In this document: positions 36,308-44,441 of the stretch, piece by piece
Position numbering within the stretch: the first letter of the stretch is position 1
How the letters are laid out: every line of letters starts with the position of its first letter
DNA from: Falsiroseomonas sp050563535
Lineage (GTDB): Bacteria > Pseudomonadota > Alphaproteobacteria > Acetobacterales > Acetobacteraceae
DNA length: 64,000 nucleotides
NCBI RefSeq assembly: GCF_050563535.1
Contig: NZ_JBNXUO010000013.1
Location: 72,423 to 136,422 of the forward strand
Direction: 5' to 3'
Made by a program: the position numbers and the translations under genes
The notes under the pieces: model-generated
Databases searched by the model: none
Told to the model about the DNA's origin: nothing
The model's input: the letters and a program-made list of their open reading frames with translations, nothing else

Positions 36308-36826
36308 ATGGATTGGAACGCGGTCTTCGCCCTGGTCGGCTTCCTCGGCGCCTGCTTCGCGGCGGCGACGACAGGGGCGCTGTTCAAGCCCGGGGCCTGG
36401 TACGACCGGCTCGACCGCCCGTCCTGGCTGCCGCCGGACTGGCTGTTCCCGGTGGCGTGGTCGGTGCTCTACGTCATGATCGCCGTCGCGGCCTGGCTGG
36501 TCTGGCGCGCCGACGGCTTCGGGCCGCCGCTGTGGCTGTGGTGGCTGCAGCTGGCGCTGAACGCGGCCTGGTCGGTGCTGTTCTTCGGCATCCGCCGGCT
36601 CGGCCTCGCCTTCGCCGAGGCGGTGGCGCTCTGGGCCTCCATCCTCGGCTGCATCCTGGCCTTCGCCCCCGTCTCGCCCGCCGCAGCCTGGCTGATGGTG
36701 CCCTACCTTGCCTGGGTCAGCTTCGCCTGCGTGCTGAACTGGTCCATGTGGCGCCGCAACCCCGGGCCGCATCCGGTGATCACCGCGGCGGAGATCAAGG
36801 CGCCGCAGCGGCGCATCGCGCGCTGA
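36308..36826 (+). CDS. tspO: TspO/MBR family tryptophan-rich sensory protein
   Basis: 172 residues with five membrane helices and many Trp: GAWYDRLDRPSWLPPDWLFPVAWSVLYVMIAVAAWLVW, then WWLQLALNAAWSVLFFGIRRLGLAF and PYLAWVSFACVLNWSMWRRN. These match the TspO translocator family, which binds porphyrins and cholesterol-like ligands and regulates tetrapyrrole and photosynthesis genes in some alphaproteobacteria. ATG 36308 places the first helix near the N-terminus. It converges on the LigI-like gene with 18 bases between. Confidence 0.93.
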   Translation: MDWNAVFALVGFLGACFAAATTGALFKPGAWYDRLDRPSWLPPDWLFPVAWSVLYVMIAVAAWLVWRADGFGPPLWLWWLQLALNAAWSVLFFGIRRLGLAFAEAVALWASILGCILAFAPVSPAAAWLMVPYLAWVSFACVLNWSMWRRNPGPHPVITAAEIKAPQRRIAR

Positions 36827-36844
36827 CCGGGCGGGCGCGACGGG

Positions 36845-37726
36845 TCACCGCGCCCAGTAGAGCCGTTCCGGGTTCTCCACCGTCACCCGGCGGATCAGCG
36901 CGGGGTCGTCCGTCATCTCGCCCAGCAGGTCCACCAGGTCGCCGTCATTCGGCATGTCGCCCGCGATGTTCGGATGCGGCCAGTCGGTGCCCCACAGGGT
37001 GCGGTCCGGCGCGGCGGCCAGCAGCGCCTGCGCGAAGGGCACGGCATCGCGGAAGGGCGCGCCGGCGCTGCTGACGCGTTCGGACCCGCAGATCTTCACC
37101 CAGGCCAGCGGGTTGCGCATGAGGTCCAGCAACTGACGGAAGGCCGGCTGCCCGACGCCTTCCTTCGCCTTCACCCGGCCCATGTGGTCGATCACGAAGG
37201 GGATGCGGATGGCGGAGATGACCGGCGCCAGCGGCACGATGTCCTGCGCGTCGAGGTGCAGCACCACATGCCAGCCCAGCGGCTCCACCTGCGCCAGCAC
37301 GCGCTGGAAGAAGGCCATGTCCGGCATGCCGCCGAGATGCTTGACGAAGTTGAAGCGCACGCCGCGGATGCCGCCCGCGTCCAGCGCGGCAAGCTGCGCG
37401 TCCGTCACGCCGGGGTCCACCACCGCCACGCCGCGCATCGCGCCGTTGCTGCGGCGGATGCCGTCCAGCGTCACCGTCATGTCGCTGCCGTGGCAGGAGG
37501 CATGGACGATCACCGCGCGGTCCACGCCGAGCCTGCGGTGCAGCGCGACCAGCCCCTCATAGGGCGCGTCGGGCGGCGTGTAGGCGCGGTCCGGCGCATA
37601 GGGGAAGACGTCGCCCGGGCCGAAGACGTGGCAATGCGCGTCCACCGCGCCCGCGGGCAGCTTCAGGCGCGGGGTGCGGGTGTCGGGGTCCGGGCCCTTG
37701 CAGGTCGGGATCTGGCGTTCGGTCAC
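36845..37726 (-). CDS. LigI-like amidohydrolase (2-pyrone-4,6-dicarboxylate lactonase family)
   Basis: 293 residues. The start LPAGAVDAHCHVFGPGDVFPYAPDRAYTPPDAP is the mark of the LigI/PDC hydrolase branch of the amidohydrolase 2 family, with the HxH metal motif in DAHCH. Later HLDAQD, FVIDHMGR and WGTDWPHPN hold the remaining catalytic residues. LigI opens 2-pyrone-4,6-dicarboxylate to 4-oxalomesaconate, the substrate of the GalB-like hydratase at the head of this operon, which supports the call. Related lactonases act on other dicarboxylate lactones, so the exact substrate is not certain. The start overlaps the receptor gene stop by ATGA. Confidence 0.85.
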   Translation of the reverse strand: MTERQIPTCKGPDPDTRTPRLKLPAGAVDAHCHVFGPGDVFPYAPDRAYTPPDAPYEGLVALHRRLGVDRAVIVHASCHGSDMTVTLDGIRRSNGAMRGVAVVDPGVTDAQLAALDAGGIRGVRFNFVKHLGGMPDMAFFQRVLAQVEPLGWHVVLHLDAQDIVPLAPVISAIRIPFVIDHMGRVKAKEGVGQPAFRQLLDLMRNPLAWVKICGSERVSSAGAPFRDAVPFAQALLAAAPDRTLWGTDWPHPNIAGDMPNDGDLVDLLGEMTDDPALIRRVTVENPERLYWAR

Positions 37727-38694
37727 TGTCGTTCGATTCCTGCCTTCTCGATCACCTCGGCCCAGCGCGCGGTGTCCGCCGCCAGAAGCTGGCCCATCGC
37801 CTCCGCGGTGCCGCCAAGCGGGTCGACGCCCGCCTGCGACAGCGCGCCCCGCAGGTCGCCCGCTTCCAGCGCCTGGTTAACGGCGCGGTTGACGGCCGCG
37901 ATCGCCTCGGCCGGCGTGCCCGCGCGCGCCACCAGCGCGTTCCAGGACGCGACGTCGTAGTCCGGCACCCCCGCCTCGGCCAGGGTCGGCACGTCGGGCA
38001 GGGTGCGCGCCCGCCGCGCGGAGGTGACGGCCAGCACCCGCACCGCGCCGGAGGCGATCTGCCCCGAGATCGGGCCGGTGATCTCGAAGCCCGCATCAAC
38101 GTCGCCGCGCAGGATGGCGGTGACGAGCTGCGGCGTCGCCGGGAAGGCGATCGTCTCGAAGCGGGTGTCCGTGCGGATCTTGAACAGCTCCGCGCTCAGG
38201 TTCTGCGTGCTGCCGGCGCTGATCGTGCCGATGTTCAGCCGGCCCGGATTGGCCCGCAGCCGCGCGAGCAGCCCGGCGATGTCGCGGTCCGGCGAATTCG
38301 GCGCGGCGATGACGGCGATGGGGAAGGCGCCCATCGAGACCACCGGCGCGAAGTCGCGCAGCGGGTCGAAGGGCAGCGTGCGGAACAGGCTGCGGCTGAT
38401 CGCCGTGCCGTTGGAGGCGACGAGCAGCGTGTGCCCGTCCGCCGGCGCCGCCATCAGCGCCTGGCCCGCGACGATGCCGCCCGCGCCCGGGCGGTTGTCC
38501 ACCACCACCGGCTGGCCGAGCCTCTCCGCGATGCGCGTGCCCACCGCCCGCGCGGTCAGGTCCGCGACGCCGCCGGCCGCGAAGGGCACGATCATGCGGA
38601 TCGGGCGGGAGGGGAAGGCCTGCGCCCGCGCCCCGGCCAGCGCCGGGACGGCCAGCGCGGCGCCGAGCAGCGCGCGGCGATGCAGCGCGCTCAT
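37723..38694 (-). CDS. Bug family periplasmic solute receptor (TctC-like), first copy
   Basis: 323 residues with an RR-containing signal peptide (LHRRALLGAALAVPALAGARAQ). The Bug signature FPSRPIRMIVPFAAGGVADLTARAVGTRIAERLGQPVVVDNRPGAGGIVAG is complete, as is the pocket segment YDVASWNALVARAGTPAEA. Bug proteins bring carboxylates to a TctAB membrane pair or act as signal receptors. No TctA or TctB gene is present here. It overlaps the LigI-like gene and lies 75 bases downstream of the second Bug gene. Confidence 0.93.
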   Translation of the reverse strand: MSALHRRALLGAALAVPALAGARAQAFPSRPIRMIVPFAAGGVADLTARAVGTRIAERLGQPVVVDNRPGAGGIVAGQALMAAPADGHTLLVASNGTAISRSLFRTLPFDPLRDFAPVVSMGAFPIAVIAAPNSPDRDIAGLLARLRANPGRLNIGTISAGSTQNLSAELFKIRTDTRFETIAFPATPQLVTAILRGDVDAGFEITGPISGQIASGAVRVLAVTSARRARTLPDVPTLAEAGVPDYDVASWNALVARAGTPAEAIAAVNRAVNQALEAGDLRGALSQAGVDPLGGTAEAMGQLLAADTARWAEVIEKAGIERQ

Positions 38695-38769
38695 GCCGGG
38701 GCCGGCCCGGCGCCGCGGCGGGTGATGGTCGTCATTCCCTCGTTCCTCCCCTGCCTGTCCTGTCGGGCT

Positions 38770-39759
38770 TCAGTCCGGCCGCACGTCGGCGCGGCGGATC
38801 AGCTCGCCCCAGCGGGCGCGTTCCGCCACGATCAGGTCGCGGAACCCCTCGGGCGTGCCCGGCGCGGGGTCCGCACCTTCCGCTTCCAGCCGGGGCCGCA
38901 GCTTTTCCCCGCGCAGGATGCGCGCGCTCTCGGCGTTCAGCCGGTCCACGATCGGGCGCGGCGTGCCGGCCGGCGCGACCAGGCCGTACCACTGCGTCGC
39001 GTCGAAGCCCGCGACGCCCTGCTCGGCGATGGTCGGGATCCCGGGCTGGCTCGACAGCCGCGTGAGGGAGGAGACGCCGAGCGCGCGCACCTGCCCCGCC
39101 CGCACCGGCGGCAGCGCCGGCGGGCCGCCCGTCAGCGTCAGGTCGATGGTGCCGGCGATCAGGTCCGTCATCATCGGCGCGGTGCCGCGATAGGGGATGT
39201 GCTCCATCTCCGTCCCCGTCGCCTGGTTGAAGGCGACCATGGCGATATGCGCGGCCGAGCCGTTGCCGCCCGATCCGTAGGACAGCGCGCGGGGCTGGCG
39301 CTTCGCCAGCGCGACCAGTTCCGCGATGTTGTTCGCCGGCACCTTGCGCGGGTTCACCACCAGGATGTTCGGCACGACCGCGACCAGCACGATCGGCTGG
39401 AAGGAGGTCACGGTGTCGAAGGAGAGGTTGCGGTAGAGCGAGGGGTTCACCGCCAGCGTGCCGATATGGCCCATCATCAGCGTGTGGCCGTCCGGCGCCG
39501 CGCGGGCCACCACCTCGGACCCCACCGTGCCGCCGGCGCCGCCGCGGTTCTCCACCACGAAGGGCTGGCCGAGCACCTCCTGCAGCTCGGCCGACAGCGC
39601 GCGCGCCAGGATGTCGGTGGACCCGCCCGGGGTGAAGGGCACGATCACCCGCACCGGCCGGTCGGGCCAGCCCGCCTGCGCGCGCGCAAGGCGCGGCGCG
39701 GCGAGCAGCGCGGCGCCGAGCGCGGGCAGCGCGCGGCGGGGGATGGCGGGGTTCGTCAT
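38770..39759 (-). CDS. Bug family periplasmic solute receptor (TctC-like), second copy
   Basis: 329 residues. Signal peptide IPRRALPALGAALLAAPRLARAQ, then WPDRPVRVIVPFTPGGSTDILARALSAELQEVLGQPFVVENRGGAGGTVGSE and later GFDATQWYGLVAPAGTPRP. It is similar in plan to the neighbouring Bug protein but clearly diverged, so the two probably bind different carboxylates. Its start overlaps the CoA-transferase stop by ATGA, which ties uptake to catabolism in the same operon. Confidence 0.93.
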   Translation of the reverse strand: MTNPAIPRRALPALGAALLAAPRLARAQAGWPDRPVRVIVPFTPGGSTDILARALSAELQEVLGQPFVVENRGGAGGTVGSEVVARAAPDGHTLMMGHIGTLAVNPSLYRNLSFDTVTSFQPIVLVAVVPNILVVNPRKVPANNIAELVALAKRQPRALSYGSGGNGSAAHIAMVAFNQATGTEMEHIPYRGTAPMMTDLIAGTIDLTLTGGPPALPPVRAGQVRALGVSSLTRLSSQPGIPTIAEQGVAGFDATQWYGLVAPAGTPRPIVDRLNAESARILRGEKLRPRLEAEGADPAPGTPEGFRDLIVAERARWGELIRRADVRPD

Positions 39760-40967
39760 GCGGTGGTTCCTCCCGTCTCGTTCAGCGCGCCGTCGCGCGC
39801 CAGCTCCTCGATCTCCTCCGCCGCAAGGCCCGCCTCCGCCAGCACCGCGCGCCCGTCGGCGCCGAGCCGCGGCGCGGGCGGCAGCGGCGGCGCCATGCCG
39901 CCGGAGAGGATGTTCGGCGCGCCGATCGCCCAGGTGGGCCCCTCCGTCGGGTGCTCCTCCTCCCGCACCATGTTCGTGGCGCGCAGATGCGGGTCGGTCA
40001 GCAGGCTCTCGATCGTGTTGTAGGGCATGGCGGGGACGTCGTGCTCGGCGAAGATCGCGAGCCATTCGGCGCTGGTCCGGCCGCAGAGCGCGGTGGCGCG
40101 GATCGCGAAATACTCCTTCGTGTGCTTCGTGCGCTCCGCCACGGTGGCGAAGCGCGGGTCGGACGCCAGCTCAGGGCGGCCGATGGCGCGGAAGAAGGCA
40201 TGCGCCTGCGCGTCCGTGTTGGCGGACAGCGCGATGAAGCCGTCCGCGGTCCTCAGCGGCCGCGCCTCCGGGCTCAGCACGCGCTGGTCGCCGGGGATGC
40301 CGAGCGCGGGGCGGAAGGACATGGCGCCGAGGTGTTCCTGCAGCACGAAGGCAGCCATGTTCTCGAACATCGGGATCTCGAGGCTCTCGCCCCGGCCGGT
40401 GCGTTCGCGCCGGTACAGCGCGAAGCCGATCTGCTGGGCGGCGATCAGGCCGCAGACATGGTCGGCGATCAGCATCGGCACGTAGCGCGGCTCCCCCGTG
40501 CTCGCCTCGAAGCAGCCCGCGATGCCGGAGACGCCCTGGATGACGGTGTCGTAGGCGGGCTTGCCGGCATAGGGCCCGTCGGTGCGGAAGCCGGTGATGG
40601 AGCAGTGGATCAGCCGCGGCGCAAGCTCCGCCAGCGCCGCCGCATCCACGCCGAGCCGCTTCTGCGCGTCGGGGCGGATGTTGGTCACCAGGATGTCGCA
40701 GCGTTGCGCGACGCGCCGCAGCACCGCCTTCGCGCGCGGGTGCTTCAGGTCGAGGCAGAGCGAACGCTTGCCGCGGTTGAAGTTGAGGAACTTCCCCGCC
40801 ATCCCCGGCGTGCGCCCCTTGCCGCCGAGCCGGCGCAGCAGGTCGCCTTCCGGGCTTTCCAGCTTGATGACCTCCGCCCCCTGTTCGGCCAGCACCCCGG
40901 TGCAGACCGGCCCGACGACAACCGAGGAGAGGTCGAGCACGCGCAACCCGTGCAGCGGGCCGCTCAT
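39756..40967 (-). CDS. CaiB/BaiF family type III CoA-transferase
   Basis: 403 residues. GLRVLDLSSVVVGPVCTGVLAEQGAEVIKLESPEGD (with the usual nucleophile-loop region), FLNFNRGKRSLCLDLKHPRAKAVLRRVAQRCDILVTNIRPDA, RLIHCSITGFRTDGPYAGKPAYDTVIQG and the GRGESLEIPMFENMAAFVLQEHL block are typical. It would transfer CoA from a donor thioester to a carboxylic acid. With the FAS1/MaoC-like dehydratase next door it may activate and process a branched or unsaturated dicarboxylate. It is coupled at both ends (ATGA). Confidence 0.93.
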   Translation of the reverse strand: MSGPLHGLRVLDLSSVVVGPVCTGVLAEQGAEVIKLESPEGDLLRRLGGKGRTPGMAGKFLNFNRGKRSLCLDLKHPRAKAVLRRVAQRCDILVTNIRPDAQKRLGVDAAALAELAPRLIHCSITGFRTDGPYAGKPAYDTVIQGVSGIAGCFEASTGEPRYVPMLIADHVCGLIAAQQIGFALYRRERTGRGESLEIPMFENMAAFVLQEHLGAMSFRPALGIPGDQRVLSPEARPLRTADGFIALSANTDAQAHAFFRAIGRPELASDPRFATVAERTKHTKEYFAIRATALCGRTSAEWLAIFAEHDVPAMPYNTIESLLTDPHLRATNMVREEEHPTEGPTWAIGAPNILSGGMAPPLPPAPRLGADGRAVLAEAGLAAEEIEELARDGALNETGGTTA

Positions 40968-41803
40968 GGCGTGATCCTCGCCTCGATGCGCAGCGCCATC
41001 GCGCCGGTCTCGTCCTCGGCCCAGAGCAGGCGGCGGCCGTCGTCGTCGGGCAGCGTGCCGGCCAGGTGGAAGCCGCGGCCGCAGGTGAGTGGGCGAAGGG
41101 TGCGGATGTCGGCGGTCCGCAGCGCGGCGCCGGGCGGGGCGTGGCGCAGCGCGGCTTCCAGCAGCAGCAGGATGGTCAGCCCGCCATTCACCACCAGGCC
41201 CGGATAGCCTTCGACGCCGCGCGCATAGTCGGCGTCGTAGTGGATGCGGTGGCCGTTGAAGGTCAGCGCGGAATAGCGGAACAGCAGCACCGGGTCGGGC
41301 GAGAAGGGCTCGCGCCAGGCGGCGTCCGGCGCCGCGGCCGGGACCTCCGCCTTCGCCGCGCCCGACGGCGCCTCGCGGTAGGCGATGTCCTGCTCCTCGG
41401 TCGCGACCACGCCCGCCGGCCCCGCCACGACATGCCGGACGGTGACGAAGACCAGCCGTCCGCTGCGGCCTTCCTTCGGCGTGATCGACATGATCTCGGA
41501 CCGTCGAACCAGCCGGTCGCCGATCCGCAGCGGCGCGGCATGGCGCATGCGCCGCCCGGCCAGCATCCGCCGCGGCAGCGGCACGGGCGGCAGGAAGTCG
41601 CCCTTCGCCGGATGCCCGTCCGGGCCCAGCCGCGACTGCGGCTGCGCGTCGTCGAACAGGATCGCCACCCAGTGCGGCGGCACCTCCGCCCCTCGGTTGA
41701 GCGGCGGCGGTGCGCGGTCCAGCATGGCGGCGAGGCGGCGCGCCGCCGGCGCCGTCATCTCGTCCTCGACCTCCCGCGCGCGGCCGACCCACTCATCCAG
41801 CAT
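40964..41803 (-). CDS. FAS1-like/MaoC-like dehydratase (mesaconyl-CoA hydratase type)
   Basis: 279 residues. The N-terminal half is the FAS1-like hot-dog domain (LPRRMLAGRRMRHAAPLRIGDRLVRRSEI), the C-terminal half a second hot-dog region (LFRYSALTFNGHRIHYDADYARGVEGYPGLVVNGGLTILLLL) with the RYSALTFNGHRIHYD motif. This is the layout of mesaconyl-C4-CoA and itaconyl-CoA hydratases, so it probably adds or removes water on an unsaturated dicarboxyl-CoA. It overlaps galB-like and CoA-transferase genes by 1 and 4 bases. Confidence 0.85.
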   Translation of the reverse strand: MLDEWVGRAREVEDEMTAPAARRLAAMLDRAPPPLNRGAEVPPHWVAILFDDAQPQSRLGPDGHPAKGDFLPPVPLPRRMLAGRRMRHAAPLRIGDRLVRRSEIMSITPKEGRSGRLVFVTVRHVVAGPAGVVATEEQDIAYREAPSGAAKAEVPAAAPDAAWREPFSPDPVLLFRYSALTFNGHRIHYDADYARGVEGYPGLVVNGGLTILLLLEAALRHAPPGAALRTADIRTLRPLTCGRGFHLAGTLPDDDGRRLLWAEDETGAMALRIEARITP

Positions 41804-42519
41804 CAGGCGAGCTCTTCGAGCACCATCGGGAACAGCCGCTGATAGGCTTCCCCGTGCACCATCGCCTTGCCGGAATTGCGCCCGCCCTGCATGCCGCGGT
41901 TCAGCGCCACCCGTTCGTAATAGGCCCAGAGATGCTTCTGCGCGGGCAGGCACTGGAAGGCCTTGAACTTCGTCTCCCACACCTCGGTGATGTTCAGGAT
42001 GACGTTCGGCACGAAGCCGCACATCTCGGGCTGGTGCGGCTCGAACAGGAAGACGGGCGGGGCGCTGTAGCTGTAGGTGGAGGACGGCTTGTGGCCCATC
42101 GCCTGCGCGATGACGCGGGCATGCTGCGCGAAGCGCGTCGCCTCGGGATGGTCCTGGTTGTACGGGTCGTTCAGCGAATGGGTCAGCACGAAGGCCGGGT
42201 TCAGCTCGCGGAACAGGTCGATGGCGCGGTCCATCATCGCGTCCGTGGTCACCAGCGGGTAGTCGCCGGCATCCATGAACTCGATCTCGGCGCCCAGCAC
42301 CGCGGCCGCGGCCTCGGCCTCGCGCTTGCGGTCGGCCTTCACGGCTTCCAGCGTCGCACCTTCCTTCTTCCAGGCGAACTGGCTCTCGCCGCGCTCGCCG
42401 TAGGACAGGCAGAGGATCTTCATCCGCCAGCCGCGCTTCGCATGCAGCGCGATGGCGCCGCCGGCGCGCCAGACGAAGTCGCCCGGATGGGCGGTGATGA
42501 CCAGGCCGGCCTTGGACAT
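41803..42519 (-). CDS. galB: GalB-like 4-oxalomesaconate hydratase (PIG-L deacetylase fold)
   Basis: 238 residues. The start reads VITAHPGDFVWRAGGAIALHAKRGW, then ILCLSYGERGES, GAEIEFMDAGDYPL and FVLTHSLNDPYNQDHPEATRFA. These are the Zn-binding motifs of the PIG-L fold in the variant used by GalB of gallate degradation in Pseudomonas, which hydrates 4-oxalomesaconate to 4-carboxy-4-hydroxy-2-oxoadipate. It is the first gene of the operon, after a LysR gene, and its likely substrate is made by the LigI-like enzyme of the same operon. The aldolase that follows in this pathway is not in the window. Confidence 0.85.
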   Translation of the reverse strand: MSKAGLVITAHPGDFVWRAGGAIALHAKRGWRMKILCLSYGERGESQFAWKKEGATLEAVKADRKREAEAAAAVLGAEIEFMDAGDYPLVTTDAMMDRAIDLFRELNPAFVLTHSLNDPYNQDHPEATRFAQHARVIAQAMGHKPSSTYSYSAPPVFLFEPHQPEMCGFVPNVILNITEVWETKFKAFQCLPAQKHLWAYYERVALNRGMQGGRNSGKAMVHGEAYQRLFPMVLEELA

Positions 42520-42545
42520 GCGGTTCCCCCTTCGGAATCGGGCGG

Positions 42546-42574
42546 CATATGCGCCCGCGCCGATGATGCGACAA
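42546..42574 (-). promoter_or_regulatory. Possible promoter of the galB-ligI-like operon
   Basis: Minus strand TTGTCG (42574-42569), 17 bases, CATATG (42551-42546), about 26 bases before the galB-like start. It sits in a 73-base, relatively A/T-rich gap after the LysR gene and is a natural place for LysR binding. Confidence 0.4.
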
Positions 42575-42592
42575 ATGGAAAGAACGGCAAGA

Positions 42593-43510
42593 TTATCCCG
42601 TTTTCCTCATCTTCGCATCCGCGGTCCGGACATGTCGCCGCAACAGGCCGAGCAGCGCCTCCGCCGCCGGCGTCAGCGGCGCCCCCTTGCGGGAGACGAC
42701 GCCGAGCCGGCGCGTGATGGCCGGATCGCGCAGCGGCACCGCGACCACGCCCTGCGACCCGGCGGCGTCCACCGCCAGCCGCGGCACGACCGCGAGCGCG
42801 AGCCCGGCTTCCACCATGCTGATGGCGGTCGCCAGGTGCTGCACCTCGTAGTGCCAGTCCATCGCGTCCCGCCGGGCGCCCAGCGCCTCGTCCAGCAGGG
42901 CGCGGTTGCCGGTATGGGGGGCCACGCGCACCAGCCGCCGCCCCTCCAGCTCGGACCAGGCGACATGCGCGCGGCCCGCCAGCCCGTGCCCTGCCGGGCA
43001 GGCCAGCACGAAGGCTTCCGCCATCAGCGGCGCGATGTCGAGGTCGAAGCGGTTGGCCGAGACGATGGTGATGCCGAATTCCGCCTCGCCGCGCGCCACG
43101 CGCTCCGCGATCTCGCTCGCGGAGTTGTCGAGGACCTTCACCGTCACCTCGGGGTGGGTCTCCGCGAAGTCGCGCAGCAGGCGCGGGACGTGGTGCATGG
43201 CGATGGTGGGCAGGCAGCCGATGGTCACGCTCTGCTGCCGGCTGCCTGCGCCTGCGCGCAGCTCCGCCAGCGCGGCCACCAGCGCCTCCACCGGCGCGCG
43301 CGCGCGGCCCGCCAGCTCCGTCCCCGCGGGCGTCAGCGTCACCTGCCGCGTGGACCGCGCCAGCAGCCGCAGGCCCAGCCCCTCCTCGAACTTGCGGATG
43401 CGGTGGCTGAGCGCGGTCTGCGACAGGTTCAGATGCGCCGCCGCCTTGCGGAAGGACCCGCGTTCCGCGATGGACAGGAAGGCCTCCAGGCCGAGGAAAT
43501 CCAGCGCCAC
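42593..43510 (-). CDS. LysR family transcriptional regulator
   Basis: 305 residues. N-terminal winged helix-turn-helix FLGLEAFLSIAERGSFRKAAAHLNLSQTALSHRIRKFEEGLGLRLLARSTRQVTLTPAG, then the usual effector domain. It is co-directional with the catabolic operon and 73 bases upstream, rather than divergent as is common. It most likely activates that operon in response to a pathway acid. It starts directly after the dihydroorotate dehydrogenase stop (one base between), so transcription could also run through from pyrD/pyrK. Confidence 0.93.
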   Translation of the reverse strand: MALDFLGLEAFLSIAERGSFRKAAAHLNLSQTALSHRIRKFEEGLGLRLLARSTRQVTLTPAGTELAGRARAPVEALVAALAELRAGAGSRQQSVTIGCLPTIAMHHVPRLLRDFAETHPEVTVKVLDNSASEIAERVARGEAEFGITIVSANRFDLDIAPLMAEAFVLACPAGHGLAGRAHVAWSELEGRRLVRVAPHTGNRALLDEALGARRDAMDWHYEVQHLATAISMVEAGLALAVVPRLAVDAAGSQGVVAVPLRDPAITRRLGVVSRKGAPLTPAAEALLGLLRRHVRTADAKMRKTG

Positions 43511-43511
43511 G

Positions 43512-44441
43512 CTACTCGGCGGCCTTCGGCAGCGCGCGCGGCAGGGCCATGCCGGTCAGCTCCGACACGCGCGCGATGCCGCGGCGCGCGCAGAAGGCGC
43601 GCAGCCCCTCGATCACGCCCGGCATGGCGGTGGGGCTGACGAAGCTGGCCGTGCCGACCTGCACGGCGGCCGCGCCCGCCATCATGAACTCCACCGCATC
43701 CTCCGCCGTCGCGATGCCGCCGACGCCGATCACCGGCACCCGCACCGCCTGCGCCGCCTGCCAGACCAGCCGCAGCGCGATGGGCTTGAAGGCCGGGCCG
43801 GAGAAGCCGCCCATCCCGGCGCCGAGCTTCGGCCGCGCCGCCTCGATGTCGATGGCGAGGCCGAGGATGGTGTTCGCCACCACCAGCGCATCCGCGCCTT
43901 CGGCTTCCGCGGCCCGCGCCACGGCCGCGATGTCGCCGGTGTTGGGCGACAGCTTGACCCAGAGCGGCAGGCGCGTGGCAGCGCGGATCGCGCGCGTGGC
44001 GGCGGCGGCGCCGGCCGGCTCCATCGCGAAGGCGCGGCCGTCCTCCTCCAGGTTGGGGCAGGAGATGTTGGCCTCGATCGCGGCGATCCCCGGTGTCGCG
44101 GACAGGCGCGCCGCGGCCTCGGCGAAGGCGGCGGCGGTGGGGGCCGAGAGCGAGACGACCAGCGGCGGGCGGAAGCGCCGCCATTCGGGCATGGCATGCG
44201 CGATGAAGTGGTCGAGGCCCTTGCCCGGGATGCCGATCGAGTTCAGCACCCCCGCCTCCGTCTCGCACAGCCGCGGCAGGGCGTTGCCCTCCCGCGGGTC
44301 CGGCGTGACGGATTTCGTCACCAGCGCGCCGAGCGCGTCGAGGTCGAAGACCTGCGCGAGTTCCGGCCCGAAGGTGCCCGAGGCCGGCATCACCGGGTTC
44401 GCCAGCGCCAGCCCGCCGATCCGGACGGACAGGTCTACCAT
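43512..44441 (-). CDS. pyrD: Dihydroorotate dehydrogenase, class 1B type
   Basis: 309 residues. LSVRIGGLALANPVMPASGTFG, KSVTPDPREGNALPRLCETEAGVLNSIGIPGKG, catalytic Cys in IEANISCPN, LWVKLSPNTGDI, PAFKPIALRLV and VIGVGGIATAEDAVEFMMAGAAAVQVGTA are class 1 motifs. Class 2 enzymes, the common proteobacterial form, have a membrane-binding N-terminal helix and catalytic Ser, both absent here. The adjacent PyrK-like gene overlaps by seven bases, which fits a heterotetrameric class 1B enzyme using NAD. It may be biosynthetic or degradative. Confidence 0.93.
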   Translation of the reverse strand: MVDLSVRIGGLALANPVMPASGTFGPELAQVFDLDALGALVTKSVTPDPREGNALPRLCETEAGVLNSIGIPGKGLDHFIAHAMPEWRRFRPPLVVSLSAPTAAAFAEAAARLSATPGIAAIEANISCPNLEEDGRAFAMEPAGAAAATRAIRAATRLPLWVKLSPNTGDIAAVARAAEAEGADALVVANTILGLAIDIEAARPKLGAGMGGFSGPAFKPIALRLVWQAAQAVRVPVIGVGGIATAEDAVEFMMAGAAAVQVGTASFVSPTAMPGVIEGLRAFCARRGIARVSELTGMALPRALPKAAE

